Source: Terriglobia bacterium
Lineage (GTDB): Bacteria; Acidobacteriota; Terriglobia; Bryobacterales; Bryobacteraceae
NCBI GenBank assembly: GCA_020073345.1
Contig: JAIQFI010000015.1
Span: forward strand, 1-64,000
Direction of reading: 5' to 3'
DNA: 64,000 nucleotides
Shown: positions 32,812 to 40,468 of the stretch, one piece after another
Position numbering within the stretch: the first letter of the stretch is position 1
Layout: each line of letters begins with the position of its first letter
Position numbers and translations under genes: made by a program
The notes under the pieces: model-generated
What the model was told of the DNA's origin: nothing
The model's input: only the letters and a program-made list of their open reading frames with translations
The model's database searches: none

Positions 32812-33600
32812 GTGATGCAGCCGACCCGAATCCAAAAGCTGTTTGATCGCACTCGCAAGGAAGGCCGCGCTGCGCTCATCGCCTACGTCACCGCCGGCGA
32901 TCCTTCGCCCGAACGCACTCCCGAAATCGTCGCGGCGCTGGAGCGCGGAGGTGTCGACCTGATTGAGCTGGGTGTGCCTTTCTCCGATCCCATTGCCGAC
33001 GGGCCTGTGATCCAGCGCGCCGCCGCGCGTGCGCTCAAGGCTGGCACCACGGTTCCCAAAGTCTTGGACATGGCGCGCGCGATCCGCAAGACTTCGGAGA
33101 TACCGATACTCCTGTTCACCTATTTGAATCCGGTGCTGCGCTACGGGCTCGACAAGCTCGCCCGCGATGCCAAAGCCGCCGGCATCGACGGCTGCCTGCT
33201 CACCGACGTCAGCGTCGAAGAAGCTGAGCCGTACGTGAACGCCATGCGCGCGGCCGAGCTCGACACCGTCTTTCTCGCCGCGCCCACGTCCACCGAACGG
33301 CGTTTAAACCAGGTCGCCCAGTATTCCACGGGTTTCGTGTATCTTGTTTCGAGGACCGGAGTCACGGGTGAGCGGGCGGATCTTTCCGGATCGTTGGTAC
33401 CGCTGCTCGAAAAAATGCGGAAAGTCACCAAGTTACCGTTAGCCGTGGGATTCGGCATCTCGACACCGGATCAGGCCGGCGCTGTCGCGAACCTCGCCGA
33501 CGGAGTAGTGGTGGGCAGCGCCATTGTCCGTCAGATTGAGGACGATCCAAATCGGCTGGAAGCCCTGGCCCGGTCGCTTGCGGAGAGAATGAAGAAATGA
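32812..33600 (+). CDS. trpA: Tryptophan synthase alpha chain
   Basis: The alpha subunit cleaves indoleglycerol phosphate to indole and glyceraldehyde-3-phosphate. The 262-residue TIM barrel has LIAYVTAGDPSPERT, DLIELGVPFSDPIADGPVIQRA (catalytic Glu), DGCLLTDVSVEEA (catalytic Asp), YLVSRTGVTGER and VGFGISTPDQA. Start is GTG 32812 or the ATG right after it. Its stop overlaps the next start (ATGA at 33597), so chorismate mutase is translationally coupled. Confidence 0.97.
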   Translation: MMQPTRIQKLFDRTRKEGRAALIAYVTAGDPSPERTPEIVAALERGGVDLIELGVPFSDPIADGPVIQRAAARALKAGTTVPKVLDMARAIRKTSEIPILLFTYLNPVLRYGLDKLARDAKAAGIDGCLLTDVSVEEAEPYVNAMRAAELDTVFLAAPTSTERRLNQVAQYSTGFVYLVSRTGVTGERADLSGSLVPLLEKMRKVTKLPLAVGFGISTPDQAGAVANLADGVVVGSAIVRQIEDDPNRLEALARSLAERMKK

Positions 33601-33896
33601 CGCCCGAAGAAGCTTCCAGACTTCTGCAAAACAGCCGGAAGAGGATCGACGACATCGATGTCACGCTCGTCGACCTGCTGAATCGCCGGGCTGGCGTGGT
33701 CGAGGATGTTGCGTCCGCCAAACGAGTCCTCAAAAAAGAGGTCGACGATCCCGGCCGCCGGGAACAAGTTCTCGCCCATGCCCGGGCGCAAAACGAGGGT
33801 CCGTTATCCAACGAAGAACTGACCAGCATCTTCGAGCGCATCATTGACAAGATGAGCGACCATCAGGTGGCCCGCCTCAAAACCGGACGCTCGTGA
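33597..33896 (+). CDS. aroQ: Chorismate mutase, AroQ type
   Basis: The 99-residue all-helical monofunctional enzyme converts chorismate to prephenate. The pattern NSRKRIDDIDVTLVDLLNRRAGVVEDVASAKRVLK and then DPGRREQVLAHARAQNEGPLSNEELTSIFERII fits AroQ, with the active-site arginine and Lys positions kept. Linkage between trpA and tyrA puts the chorismate branch point to tryptophan and to phenylalanine/tyrosine under one transcript. It lacks a fused dehydratase or dehydrogenase domain. Confidence 0.93.
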   Translation: MTPEEASRLLQNSRKRIDDIDVTLVDLLNRRAGVVEDVASAKRVLKKEVDDPGRREQVLAHARAQNEGPLSNEELTSIFERIIDKMSDHQVARLKTGRS

Positions 33897-33909
33897 AGAC
33901 GGTCGCCCC

Positions 33910-34686
33910 GTGAAAACGATAGCCATTGCCGGCGTCGGACTCATTGGCGGGTCTTTTGCGCTGGCGTTACGTAAGGCCGGATTCCAAGGAAAGATCATCG
34001 GCGTCAGCTCTGCCGCGACCCTCGAAAAGGCTCTGGCCCTCGGCGTAATCGACCAATCCATGGCGCTGCCGGAAGCCGCGCGGGCCGCGGATCTGGTCTA
34101 TCTCTCGCAGCCCATTTCCCGGATTATCGGGACGCTCGACGTACTCGAGACGGACGCATTAGTCACCGACGCGGGCAGCACGAAAGCAGTCATCTGCGAT
34201 CGCGCCCGGAAACTCAAGCGGTTCGTCGGAGGGCATCCGATGGCGGGCAAGGAATCGCGTGGTGTGGAGCATGCCGATGCGGACCTGTTCCGCGGCCGTC
34301 CCTACGTGTTGACCTCGCGCGAGCCACACTTGGAAAGCTGGATCGAACGATTTGGGGCGCGCCTGGTGATTCTGGATCCCGGGGAGCATGACCGGCAGGT
34401 CGCCTTCGTGTCCCATTTGCCCCAACTGCTCTCGACCACGCTCGCCGCGGTGCTCGCCGGGAAAGAAAACGTGGCCGGACCGGCTGCCGCCGATCTCACG
34501 CGCTTGGCGCTGAGCCCCTACGATATCTGGCGCGACATTTTCGCGACCAATGCAGAGCCGATTGATACCGCTCTCGGCGCCTTCATCGCGCGTCTAGAAG
34601 AAGTTCGCATGCAGTTGCGCAGTTCTGAGCTCGAATCGCTCTTCTCCCAAGCCGCCGCATCCGCCCGCGCCCTCCGCGGCAAGTGA
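33910..34686 (+). CDS. tyrA: Prephenate dehydrogenase
   Basis: This enzyme oxidatively decarboxylates prephenate to hydroxyphenylpyruvate for tyrosine. The 258-residue protein has an N-terminal Rossmann fold (IAGVGLIGGSFALALRKAGF) and the motifs VTDAGSTKAVI, GGHPMAGKESRGVEHADADLFRGRPYVLT and HDRQVAFVSHLPQLLST, where the histidines form the active site. There is no ACT domain, so feedback control would have to be elsewhere. It is the last gene of the aromatic run, 1 bp from the convergent toxin gene end. Confidence 0.95.
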   Translation: MKTIAIAGVGLIGGSFALALRKAGFQGKIIGVSSAATLEKALALGVIDQSMALPEAARAADLVYLSQPISRIIGTLDVLETDALVTDAGSTKAVICDRARKLKRFVGGHPMAGKESRGVEHADADLFRGRPYVLTSREPHLESWIERFGARLVILDPGEHDRQVAFVSHLPQLLSTTLAAVLAGKENVAGPAAADLTRLALSPYDIWRDIFATNAEPIDTALGAFIARLEEVRMQLRSSELESLFSQAAASARALRGK

Positions 34687-34687
34687 C

Positions 34688-35095
34688 CTACCGAAACGGA
34701 TTCCTCACTCGAACCCCGCCATAGTCCTGCCCGTCGCTCAAGTCCTCGCTCAGAATCTCGCGGCACCCGAGCGCCCGCGCCGCCTCTATGATCGCCGCGT
34801 CCCAGTAGGAGATTTGATAACGATGCTTGGTAGCCAGCGCCGCTTGAAGCACGCCCACCGTGACTTCCTGCACTGGAAACTCGCAAATCGCCTGGATAAA
34901 AGCGACCGCATCCTTGTGGGAGATATTGTGTTTGCGCGTCGCACAGGTAGCCTGGACGTAAAACTCCTGGAGCACCTGCACCGAGGTTGCCAGATCTGGT
35001 TCCTCCAGTAGGCGGAGCGCTCGCTCGGATTTCTCCCGCTCGTCGCTACCGCTGGCGATTGCGTAGATCAGGATGTTCGAGTCGACGAAGCGCAT
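34688..35095 (-). CDS. vapC: PIN-domain toxin, VapC-like
   Basis: I start the 135-residue protein at the Met of MRFVDSNILIYAIASGSDE; the frame reaches 35113. PIN-fold acidic residues are visible: Asp5 in FVDSN, Glu in VLQEFYVQ, Asp in ISYWDAAIIEAA and a late Asp in LSEDLSDG. These bind metal in VapC-type ribonucleases. The gene starts inside the upstream ribbon-helix-helix gene, overlapping it by about 50 bp, as is common for toxin-antitoxin pairs. The RNA target is unknown. Confidence 0.87.
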   Translation of the reverse strand: MRFVDSNILIYAIASGSDEREKSERALRLLEEPDLATSVQVLQEFYVQATCATRKHNISHKDAVAFIQAICEFPVQEVTVGVLQAALATKHRYQISYWDAAIIEAARALGCREILSEDLSDGQDYGGVRVRNPFR

Positions 35096-35321
35096 CTCTA
35101 TCGTGTAACTCATCGCGGCTCAATAGATCCGTCGCGCTGAAGTTCGGGTTGGCTTTCCGGATGGCCTCGATGGTCTCCCTCAGGCGCTTGGGGGGCTCTT
35201 TATCTGCGATATTCGACAGGAATTCGCTAACGAGAGCGCTGACAGAAGTATCGCGTTCCGCGGCTCGGATCCGCGCCCGCCGGTAGACGTCGTCTGGCAC
35301 AGAAACTGTGATATTCTTCAC
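35046..35321 (-). CDS. vapB: Ribbon-helix-helix antitoxin, VapB-like
   Basis: The 91-residue protein starts at GTG 35321. Its N-terminus (KNITVSVPDDVYRRARIRAAERDTSVSALVSEFL) is a ribbon-helix-helix DNA-binding domain, and the C-terminal half (ETIEAIRKANPNFSATDLLSRDELHDR) is the usual toxin-wrapping tail. It should neutralise the PIN toxin and repress its own promoter. Two short inverted repeats with ACAGT/ACTGT half-sites overlap the start region and are good operator candidates. Confidence 0.87.
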   Translation of the reverse strand: MKNITVSVPDDVYRRARIRAAERDTSVSALVSEFLSNIADKEPPKRLRETIEAIRKANPNFSATDLLSRDELHDRDALRRLEHPDLRNRQR

Positions 35322-35332
35322 AGTTTCACTGT
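35298..35332. promoter_or_regulatory. Paired palindromes at the vapB start (putative operator)
   Basis: CACAG-AAA-CTGTG (35298-35310) and ACAGT-TTC-ACTGT (35320-35332) are two perfect 5-bp inverted repeats with 3-base spacers, centred 22 bp apart, so on the same face of the helix. The second covers the GTG start and the bases just before it. Further half-sites (CACAGT at 35335, CTGTGAAA at 35358) follow upstream. Spacing and size suit ribbon-helix-helix dimers. Confidence 0.5.
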
Positions 35333-35450
35333 ACCACAGTCAGGTTGTGCCATCCATCTGTGAAATTCGAGCACACCTGGCAGGCGGCTAAGTCACTAAT
35401 AACAAAAGTGCAACCATTCGGCCTGCGGCGTGCGTCTAAAATTTTCACGT

Positions 35451-36710
35451 ATGCGCACGCTGTTGTTGTTGACCGGAGTGTTCGCGGTAGTCCTTCCAAT
35501 CGGGTGCGTTCCCCTGCCGGACGAGCCGCCCGATCAGGAAGCCGGGCCCACCAACGTGAATACCCGATTGATCGTCGAAAGCGTCCAGGTTTCCGGGCGC
35601 GGTAGCACCAAATTGAGCGACCCGCTGCGTACCGATCTCGACCAGGTCGCCGGCCAGAATTTCGACCCGCCGCTGCTGGAACGGCTGAGAGACCGTATCA
35701 AGCAGGAGCTCAAGGTGCCCGACGTCCGGATGCACGTCGCTAAAGGCGGAATGCCGGATCACGTGATTGTGAACTTCGAAATCGGCGCCCAGCGCGAGAA
35801 GCGCTTCGACCTGGATCTGGCCCGCTTTCTTTATCACTCCAAGCAAGGATGGTCGGGGCAAGGCCACGCCACGGTGAATATCCATGAGAATGCGTTCAGC
35901 TTCGGCATGGTCAGCGATGGCGACCGCCTGAACGAACGTTACGCCGGCATCCAGGCCGGCTACGAGCGGCGCCATGTGGGCACCGACCGGCTGCAGTTGC
36001 GCTTCGATTTTGCCAGCTATCACGAACAATGGAACCGGGCCACGTTGCTGGAGGCCGCGCCTGATGACATCTACCGCACCAGGACCCACTTTTCCCCCAT
36101 GGCGACCGTCGTGATCCTGGAGCCTCTCGAGGTAGACTTCGGCGTAGATTTCGCGCGATATCGGCTGAGTCTGCCGGTAGCGAAAACCGAATCGTCCAAC
36201 GCGGTGGTATCAACTCTGCGCTACCACCAGCGTTGGGGTTCGGCGAAAGACGGAGGCGAGCACGATATCCGCGCCTCCTATTCGATGCGGGCGGGGACCC
36301 ATTTCCTGGAAAGCGATCCGGTCTTCGCGCGGCATGAAGCCGACGCGCGCTATCGCTTCCGCCGCCGTCATCAGGATCTCGCGGTAGGATTCCTGGCCGG
36401 GACGATCTCGGGGCAGGCGCCCTTGTTCGAACGCTTCGTGCTGGGGAACGCTGAGACTTTGCGTGGTTGGAACAAGTTTGACCTGGATCCGCTGGGCGCC
36501 TCGCACGTGGCGCACGGATCCATCGATTACATTTATCGCGGCTTTCTGGTGTTCTACGATACAGGAGCCGTGTGGGACCGGCCGGAGGAGCGCGAGCAGA
36601 AACAGTCGCTCGGCCTGGGCTGCAGGAAAGCCGGGTTCCAATTGGCGGTGGCTTTTCCGGTGAAGAGCGGGACCGTCAATCCGGTGTTTTACGCGGGGAT
36701 GAATTTTTAG
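35451..36710 (+). CDS. Omp85/BamA-like outer-membrane protein with POTRA-like domain
   Basis: Start is ATG 35451 (MRTLLLLTGVFAVVLPIGC, lipobox-like), giving 419 residues. Residues about 35-110 resemble one POTRA domain (TRLIVESVQVSGRGSTKL...VNFEI). The rest alternates strands typical of a 16-stranded barrel, includes GNAETLRGW (the L6-loop-like motif of Omp85 proteins is RGY/RGW), and ends with Phe (GMNF), the usual outer-membrane C-terminal residue. It is shorter than BamA and has one POTRA rather than five, nearer to patatin-linked or TamA-type members. It may insert or export an outer-membrane substrate. It is followed by a DUF4390-like protein and an NtrY/NtrC pair. Confidence 0.75.
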   Translation: MRTLLLLTGVFAVVLPIGCVPLPDEPPDQEAGPTNVNTRLIVESVQVSGRGSTKLSDPLRTDLDQVAGQNFDPPLLERLRDRIKQELKVPDVRMHVAKGGMPDHVIVNFEIGAQREKRFDLDLARFLYHSKQGWSGQGHATVNIHENAFSFGMVSDGDRLNERYAGIQAGYERRHVGTDRLQLRFDFASYHEQWNRATLLEAAPDDIYRTRTHFSPMATVVILEPLEVDFGVDFARYRLSLPVAKTESSNAVVSTLRYHQRWGSAKDGGEHDIRASYSMRAGTHFLESDPVFARHEADARYRFRRRHQDLAVGFLAGTISGQAPLFERFVLGNAETLRGWNKFDLDPLGASHVAHGSIDYIYRGFLVFYDTGAVWDRPEEREQKQSLGLGCRKAGFQLAVAFPVKSGTVNPVFYAGMNF

Positions 36711-36737
36711 ACAGCGAGAGATATAAGACAACCAGTG

Positions 36738-37355
36738 ATGCGCGTGCGCACCATCAGACTGTGGTGGGTGATTGCGGCGTTTCTCTCCGGCCTGGCTTTC
36801 GCGATGGCGGCCGAGGAGTTGATCCTCAGCACCCAGGAAAGCCGTCTGGAGTTCGCCGCGCCGCGGGTGCATTTCCTGGTCGGCAAATCTCTGGAGCGCC
36901 TGCGCAACGCCTCGGAAGTGCCCTTCGATTTCAAGGTTACCCTGTGGTCGGGAACCCATAGCCACGTCCTGCGCGAAGCTCAGGACCGCTTCGTGGTGAG
37001 CTACGATCTGTGGGAGGAGAAGTTTTCGGTGACCAAGCTGGTGACTCCCCGCCGCACTGCCCGCCATTTGACCGATACCGCCGCCGAAGCGTGGTGCCTC
37101 CAGCAAATGTCCATGGATGTGACGGGCGTGCGTGATAACGAGCCGTTATGGGCGCGCTTGGAAATCCGAGCCCAGGATGGTAAAGAGGCCGGCCTGCCGT
37201 TCGGACGTGGGAATATTACCGACTCCGGTATCAGCCTGACCAGCCTGATCGAGATTTTCAGCCGTCCCGCCGCGACCACGCAGCCGCATTGGGGGCCCAT
37301 TGAGACCGGGCCCGTGACGTTGGAGGAGCTGCGGCGGGGCCGCCGGCGCGGCTGA
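36738..37355 (+). CDS. DUF4390-like exported protein
   Basis: The 205-residue protein starts at ATG 36738 with an N-terminal signal anchor (RTIRLWWVIAAFLSGLAFAMA). The mature domain is beta-rich (RLEFAAPRVHFLVGKSLERLRNASEVPFDFKVTLWSG, WEEKFSVTKLV) and resembles DUF4390. DUF4390 genes in other bacteria often sit next to an NtrY-type kinase and NtrC-type regulator, and that order is seen here too, 34 bp before the kinase. It may be the envelope sensor for that pair (inference). Confidence 0.65.
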   Translation: MRVRTIRLWWVIAAFLSGLAFAMAAEELILSTQESRLEFAAPRVHFLVGKSLERLRNASEVPFDFKVTLWSGTHSHVLREAQDRFVVSYDLWEEKFSVTKLVTPRRTARHLTDTAAEAWCLQQMSMDVTGVRDNEPLWARLEIRAQDGKEAGLPFGRGNITDSGISLTSLIEIFSRPAATTQPHWGPIETGPVTLEELRRGRRRG

Positions 37356-37389
37356 TAGTCTGGTCGTGTCGTTTGTGATTCGGTAAGAC

Positions 37390-38763
37390 ATGAACCGGCT
37401 GCGAACCCGCCTGATCGCCGTTTTTCTGGTCGCCACCCTTCTGCCGCTGGGCCTCACCCTGTGGACTTCGCTCAGTTTACTGGAGCGCAGCCTGCAGCTG
37501 GCGCCGGTAAGCGAACTGGACACGTTGTCTCAGTCTCTCGAGAGGACCGGACGCGAGCTGTATCAGCAGGCTCGCGAATCGCTGCGCCGGGATGTCGCCG
37601 AGGGCCGCATCCAAGGTGCGGATCTCAGCCCAGCCGATGCGCGGGCGTTTCGGGAACGTGGCTTGGAGGAAGAATTCGTGCTCGCGGGCGCTAACGGCGA
37701 CCGTCTGGACTACTATGTGTCCGGTAAACATGACAACGTTGTCATGTATTCACGACAACTCCGCGTGCCTCTGGGCGAGTTGACCAGGCAGATCGGGGCA
37801 GCACGGCAGACCGTGGAGACTTCGGGAGTCCGCGATTTTCGCCGGGGATTCAGCCGCACCCTGCTGCTGGTCGCGGCGTCGCTGTGGCTGGCGGCGCTGG
37901 CGGCGCTGGTGTTCATGGCCGCGCGCATCAGTCGTCCGGTACGGCAGTTGACGCAAGGGCTGGAACGTGTGGCTGCGGGCGACTTAGCCACTCGCGTCGA
38001 GGAACAAGGCTCGGGCGAAATCGCCGCGGCCATGCAGGCGTTCAATCACATGGCGAGCCAGCTTCAGCAGGCCCAGGAACGCCTGATCCAGGTCACCCGC
38101 GTGGCCAGCTGGCAGGCTCTGGCGCGCAAGATGGCGCACGAAGTGAAGAATTCGCTCACGCCGATTCGCCTGACCATGGAAGAGATCGTGAGCCGCAAGG
38201 GTGCGGCGGATGGGGCGTTCCTGGAACAAGCGGCGCAGATTGTAGCCGATGAGGTGAATACTCTGGAGAAACGGGTCCGCGCATTTTCGGAGTTTTCCGC
38301 CGAGCCTCCTGTGCTGCCGGCCGAGATCGACGTGAATGCACTGGTGGAAGAGCGCGTGTCGTTCCTCAAGAACGCGCATCCGGAAGTGATTTATCAAATG
38401 AATCTGGCGCCCGACCGGCCTAAAGCCGTCGCCGATCCGGATCTGATCAAGGGCGTGCTCACAAATCTGCTGGAGAATGCGGCCGAGGCGGCCCGCCCCG
38501 GTGGCGTCGTGATGGCGCGCACCGCGCGTTCGGGAGAGCAACTAAACATCGAAGTGCACGACTCGGGTCCGGGGCTCAGCCTGCAAGCACAATCGAGCCT
38601 GTTCGAACCGACCATTTCTTTCAAGAAAGGCGGCATGGGTCTGGGCCTATCCATCGCGCGAAGGAGCGCGCTGCTATGCGGCGGCGATATTCAGACGCTT
38701 GACGGCGAACTGGGCGGCGCGGCGTTTCGAGTGATTCTGGCCGCGGTAAGGAACGGAGTTTGA
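37390..38763 (+). CDS. NtrY-like membrane histidine kinase
   Basis: The 457-residue protein has helices at about 8-30 and 157-177 flanking an extracytoplasmic domain of about 125 residues, a HAMP domain (178-230, RISRPVRQLTQGLERVAAGDLATRV), and a HisKA domain with His250 in ARKMAHEVKNSLTPIRLTMEEI. The catalytic domain has NLLENAAEAARPGG, HDSGPGL and GGMGLGLSIARR. It should phosphorylate the sigma-54 activator encoded next, whose start overlaps its stop (TGATG). The signal may concern the outer membrane, given the upstream genes, but this is inference. Confidence 0.93.
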   Translation: MNRLRTRLIAVFLVATLLPLGLTLWTSLSLLERSLQLAPVSELDTLSQSLERTGRELYQQARESLRRDVAEGRIQGADLSPADARAFRERGLEEEFVLAGANGDRLDYYVSGKHDNVVMYSRQLRVPLGELTRQIGAARQTVETSGVRDFRRGFSRTLLLVAASLWLAALAALVFMAARISRPVRQLTQGLERVAAGDLATRVEEQGSGEIAAAMQAFNHMASQLQQAQERLIQVTRVASWQALARKMAHEVKNSLTPIRLTMEEIVSRKGAADGAFLEQAAQIVADEVNTLEKRVRAFSEFSAEPPVLPAEIDVNALVEERVSFLKNAHPEVIYQMNLAPDRPKAVADPDLIKGVLTNLLENAAEAARPGGVVMARTARSGEQLNIEVHDSGPGLSLQAQSSLFEPTISFKKGGMGLGLSIARRSALLCGGDIQTLDGELGGAAFRVILAAVRNGV

Positions 38764-40103
38764 TGGCCCAGCAGCGGCGCGTTCTGGTAGTAGACGACGA
38801 AGAAAACATCGGGCGAAGCCTGCGCCTGATTCTCGAGCGCGAAGGCTATGCGGTAAGCGTGTGCTCTTCGATCGGCGAGGCCAAAGCCTATCCGCAGCGT
38901 GCCGACGTCTATCTTCTTGACGTCCGTTTGCCGGATGGTACTGGCGTCGATCTGCTGCGATGGCTGAAGTCCAATGACAACGATGCGCCGGTGATCATGA
39001 TCTCGGGCCATGGGACCATCGCGGACGCGGTGGAAGCCACGCGCGCGGGCGCGTTCGATTTTCTGGAAAAACCTCTGGGCCGCGAGCACGTTCTGCTGGC
39101 GTTGAAGCACGCCCTGGACAACTCCAAGCTGCGCGAGGAGAACCGGCGGCTGCGCGAGCTGGTGGGCGGCGCGCGCATGATCGGCGCAAGCCCGGCCTTC
39201 GGGCGCGTTCTGGAACAAGCCACCATGGCCGCGCGCAGCGACGCACGGGTTCTGCTGGCCGGAGAATCCGGCACCGGAAAGGAGCTGCTGGCCGCGCACA
39301 TCCACGCTGAAAGCCCGTTTTCCGCGGGTCCGTTCGTCAAAGTGAACTGCGCGGCGATTCCCACCGAGCTGATCGAAAGCGAGCTGTTTGGACACGAGAA
39401 AGGCGCCTTCACCGGCGCGACCTCGGCGCGGCGCGGCAAATTCGAACTGGCCGACCGTGGCACTTTGTTTCTGGATGAGGTCGGCGACCTGCACGCGTCG
39501 TCGCAGGCCAAGCTGCTGCGAGTGTTGCAGGAGGGTGAGTTTCACCGCGTGGGCGGAGAGCAGGCCATTCGTGTGTCGGTACGCGTGATCGCGGCCACTA
39601 ATCGCGATCTGAGTGAGATGGTCGCTCAACAAAAATTCCGGGAAGACCTGTACTATCGCCTGTGCGTGGTGCCTGTACGCGTGCCGAGCCTGCGCGAGCG
39701 TCGTGAGGATATCGGCGCGCTGGCCGAGTATTTCCTGGCCGAGTTTTGCGCGCGCAACAATTTCAAGCCGAAACGGCTGGCTGCGAGCGCCCTGGAAGCA
39801 TTCGACGATTACGGCTGGCCAGGCAACATTCGCGAGCTTCGCAATACGGTGGAGCGCATGGCGATTCTGACCCGTGGCGATGAGATCGACGGCGAGGCCG
39901 TGCCGGTCGAGATCCGCATCGCTCGCGGCGCGGGCGCAAAAGGGAATCTGCGCGAGGCCCGTGAATCGGCCGAGCGCGAGCATATTCTGAAAGCGCTCGA
40001 GGAGTCCAAATGGAACGTCTCCGGCGCGGCGCGAGTGCTCGGGATGGAGCGGACCAACCTGCACAAGCGCATCCGGGCGTTAGGGTTGAGCAGGGAGAAG
40101 TAG
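38763..40103 (+). CDS. NtrC-family sigma-54-dependent response regulator
   Basis: The 446-residue protein has a receiver domain (1-120, phospho-acceptor Asp53 in VYLLDVRLPDG) and an AAA+ sigma-54 activator domain (about 138-370) with Walker A GESGTGKE at 167-174 and the sigma-54 contact loop GAFTGA at 214-219. The Walker B region (GTLFLDEVGDL) and arginine-finger region are also in place. The C-terminus has a Fis-type helix-turn-helix (VSGAARVLGMERTNLHKRIRALG). It activates promoters with a -24/-12 structure when phosphorylated. It overlaps the kinase gene by 1 base. Confidence 0.96.
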   Translation: MAQQRRVLVVDDEENIGRSLRLILEREGYAVSVCSSIGEAKAYPQRADVYLLDVRLPDGTGVDLLRWLKSNDNDAPVIMISGHGTIADAVEATRAGAFDFLEKPLGREHVLLALKHALDNSKLREENRRLRELVGGARMIGASPAFGRVLEQATMAARSDARVLLAGESGTGKELLAAHIHAESPFSAGPFVKVNCAAIPTELIESELFGHEKGAFTGATSARRGKFELADRGTLFLDEVGDLHASSQAKLLRVLQEGEFHRVGGEQAIRVSVRVIAATNRDLSEMVAQQKFREDLYYRLCVVPVRVPSLRERREDIGALAEYFLAEFCARNNFKPKRLAASALEAFDDYGWPGNIRELRNTVERMAILTRGDEIDGEAVPVEIRIARGAGAKGNLREARESAEREHILKALEESKWNVSGAARVLGMERTNLHKRIRALGLSREK

Positions 40104-40126
40104 GCTCGGCTTCGACATGATTTTAA

Positions 40127-40219
40127 TGTGGGGCAGGATTGTATCCTGCGCGCGGGTTTGTAACCCGCGCACGGCACCGATTAGAAATCGGTGCGCAGGT
40201 TGAAAAAGCCTGCCCCACA
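40127..40219. mobile_element. 93-bp MITE-like palindromic element
   Basis: Perfect 11-bp terminal inverted repeats TGTGGGGCAGG (40127-40137) and CCTGCCCCACA (40209-40219) enclose two perfect 9-bp hairpins with 3-base loops: GCGCGGGTT/AACCCGCGC (40150-40170) and GCACCGATT/AATCGGTGC (40174-40194). It encodes nothing. The design, terminal repeats plus two internal stem-loops, is that of a non-autonomous element moved by a transposase in trans. No obvious target duplication is seen. It lies just before a frameshifted antitoxin gene. Confidence 0.8.
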
Positions 40220-40256
40220 CGCAACTAGGTTCGCGACGCGGGACAATGATAGAGAC

Positions 40257-40447
40257 ATGAAGAAGCGTGTGATCAACGTAACTGAGTTGAAAGCTAAGTT
40301 CTCCGCTTGTTTGGATGAGGCTGAACGTGGCGCGTCGATCACGATTCTGAAGAACGGTCGCCCGTTTGGGTTCTGGGTCCAGCTCCGTCCGTAGGGACCT
40401 CCGCCAAGAACACCTTGGGCGCCAAGTCCCGCTCCTCTGCCAAATAG
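40257..40447 (+). pseudogene. Phd/YefM-type antitoxin with C-terminal frameshift
   Basis: From ATG 40257 the frame reads MKKRVINVTELKAKFSACLD and on through ERGASITILKNGRPF, a clear Phd/YefM antitoxin start, but it stops early at 40394 with an unfamily-like ending. Shifting by one base near 40365-40373 continues the expected GRPFxVLGPAPSVG pattern in another frame up to TAG 40445-40447. A single-base deletion would explain this. No toxin gene follows; the next gene is on the opposite strand. It is probably an orphan, decaying antitoxin. Confidence 0.65.
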
Positions 40448-40468
40448 TGAACGCCGAGAAATCGGACA

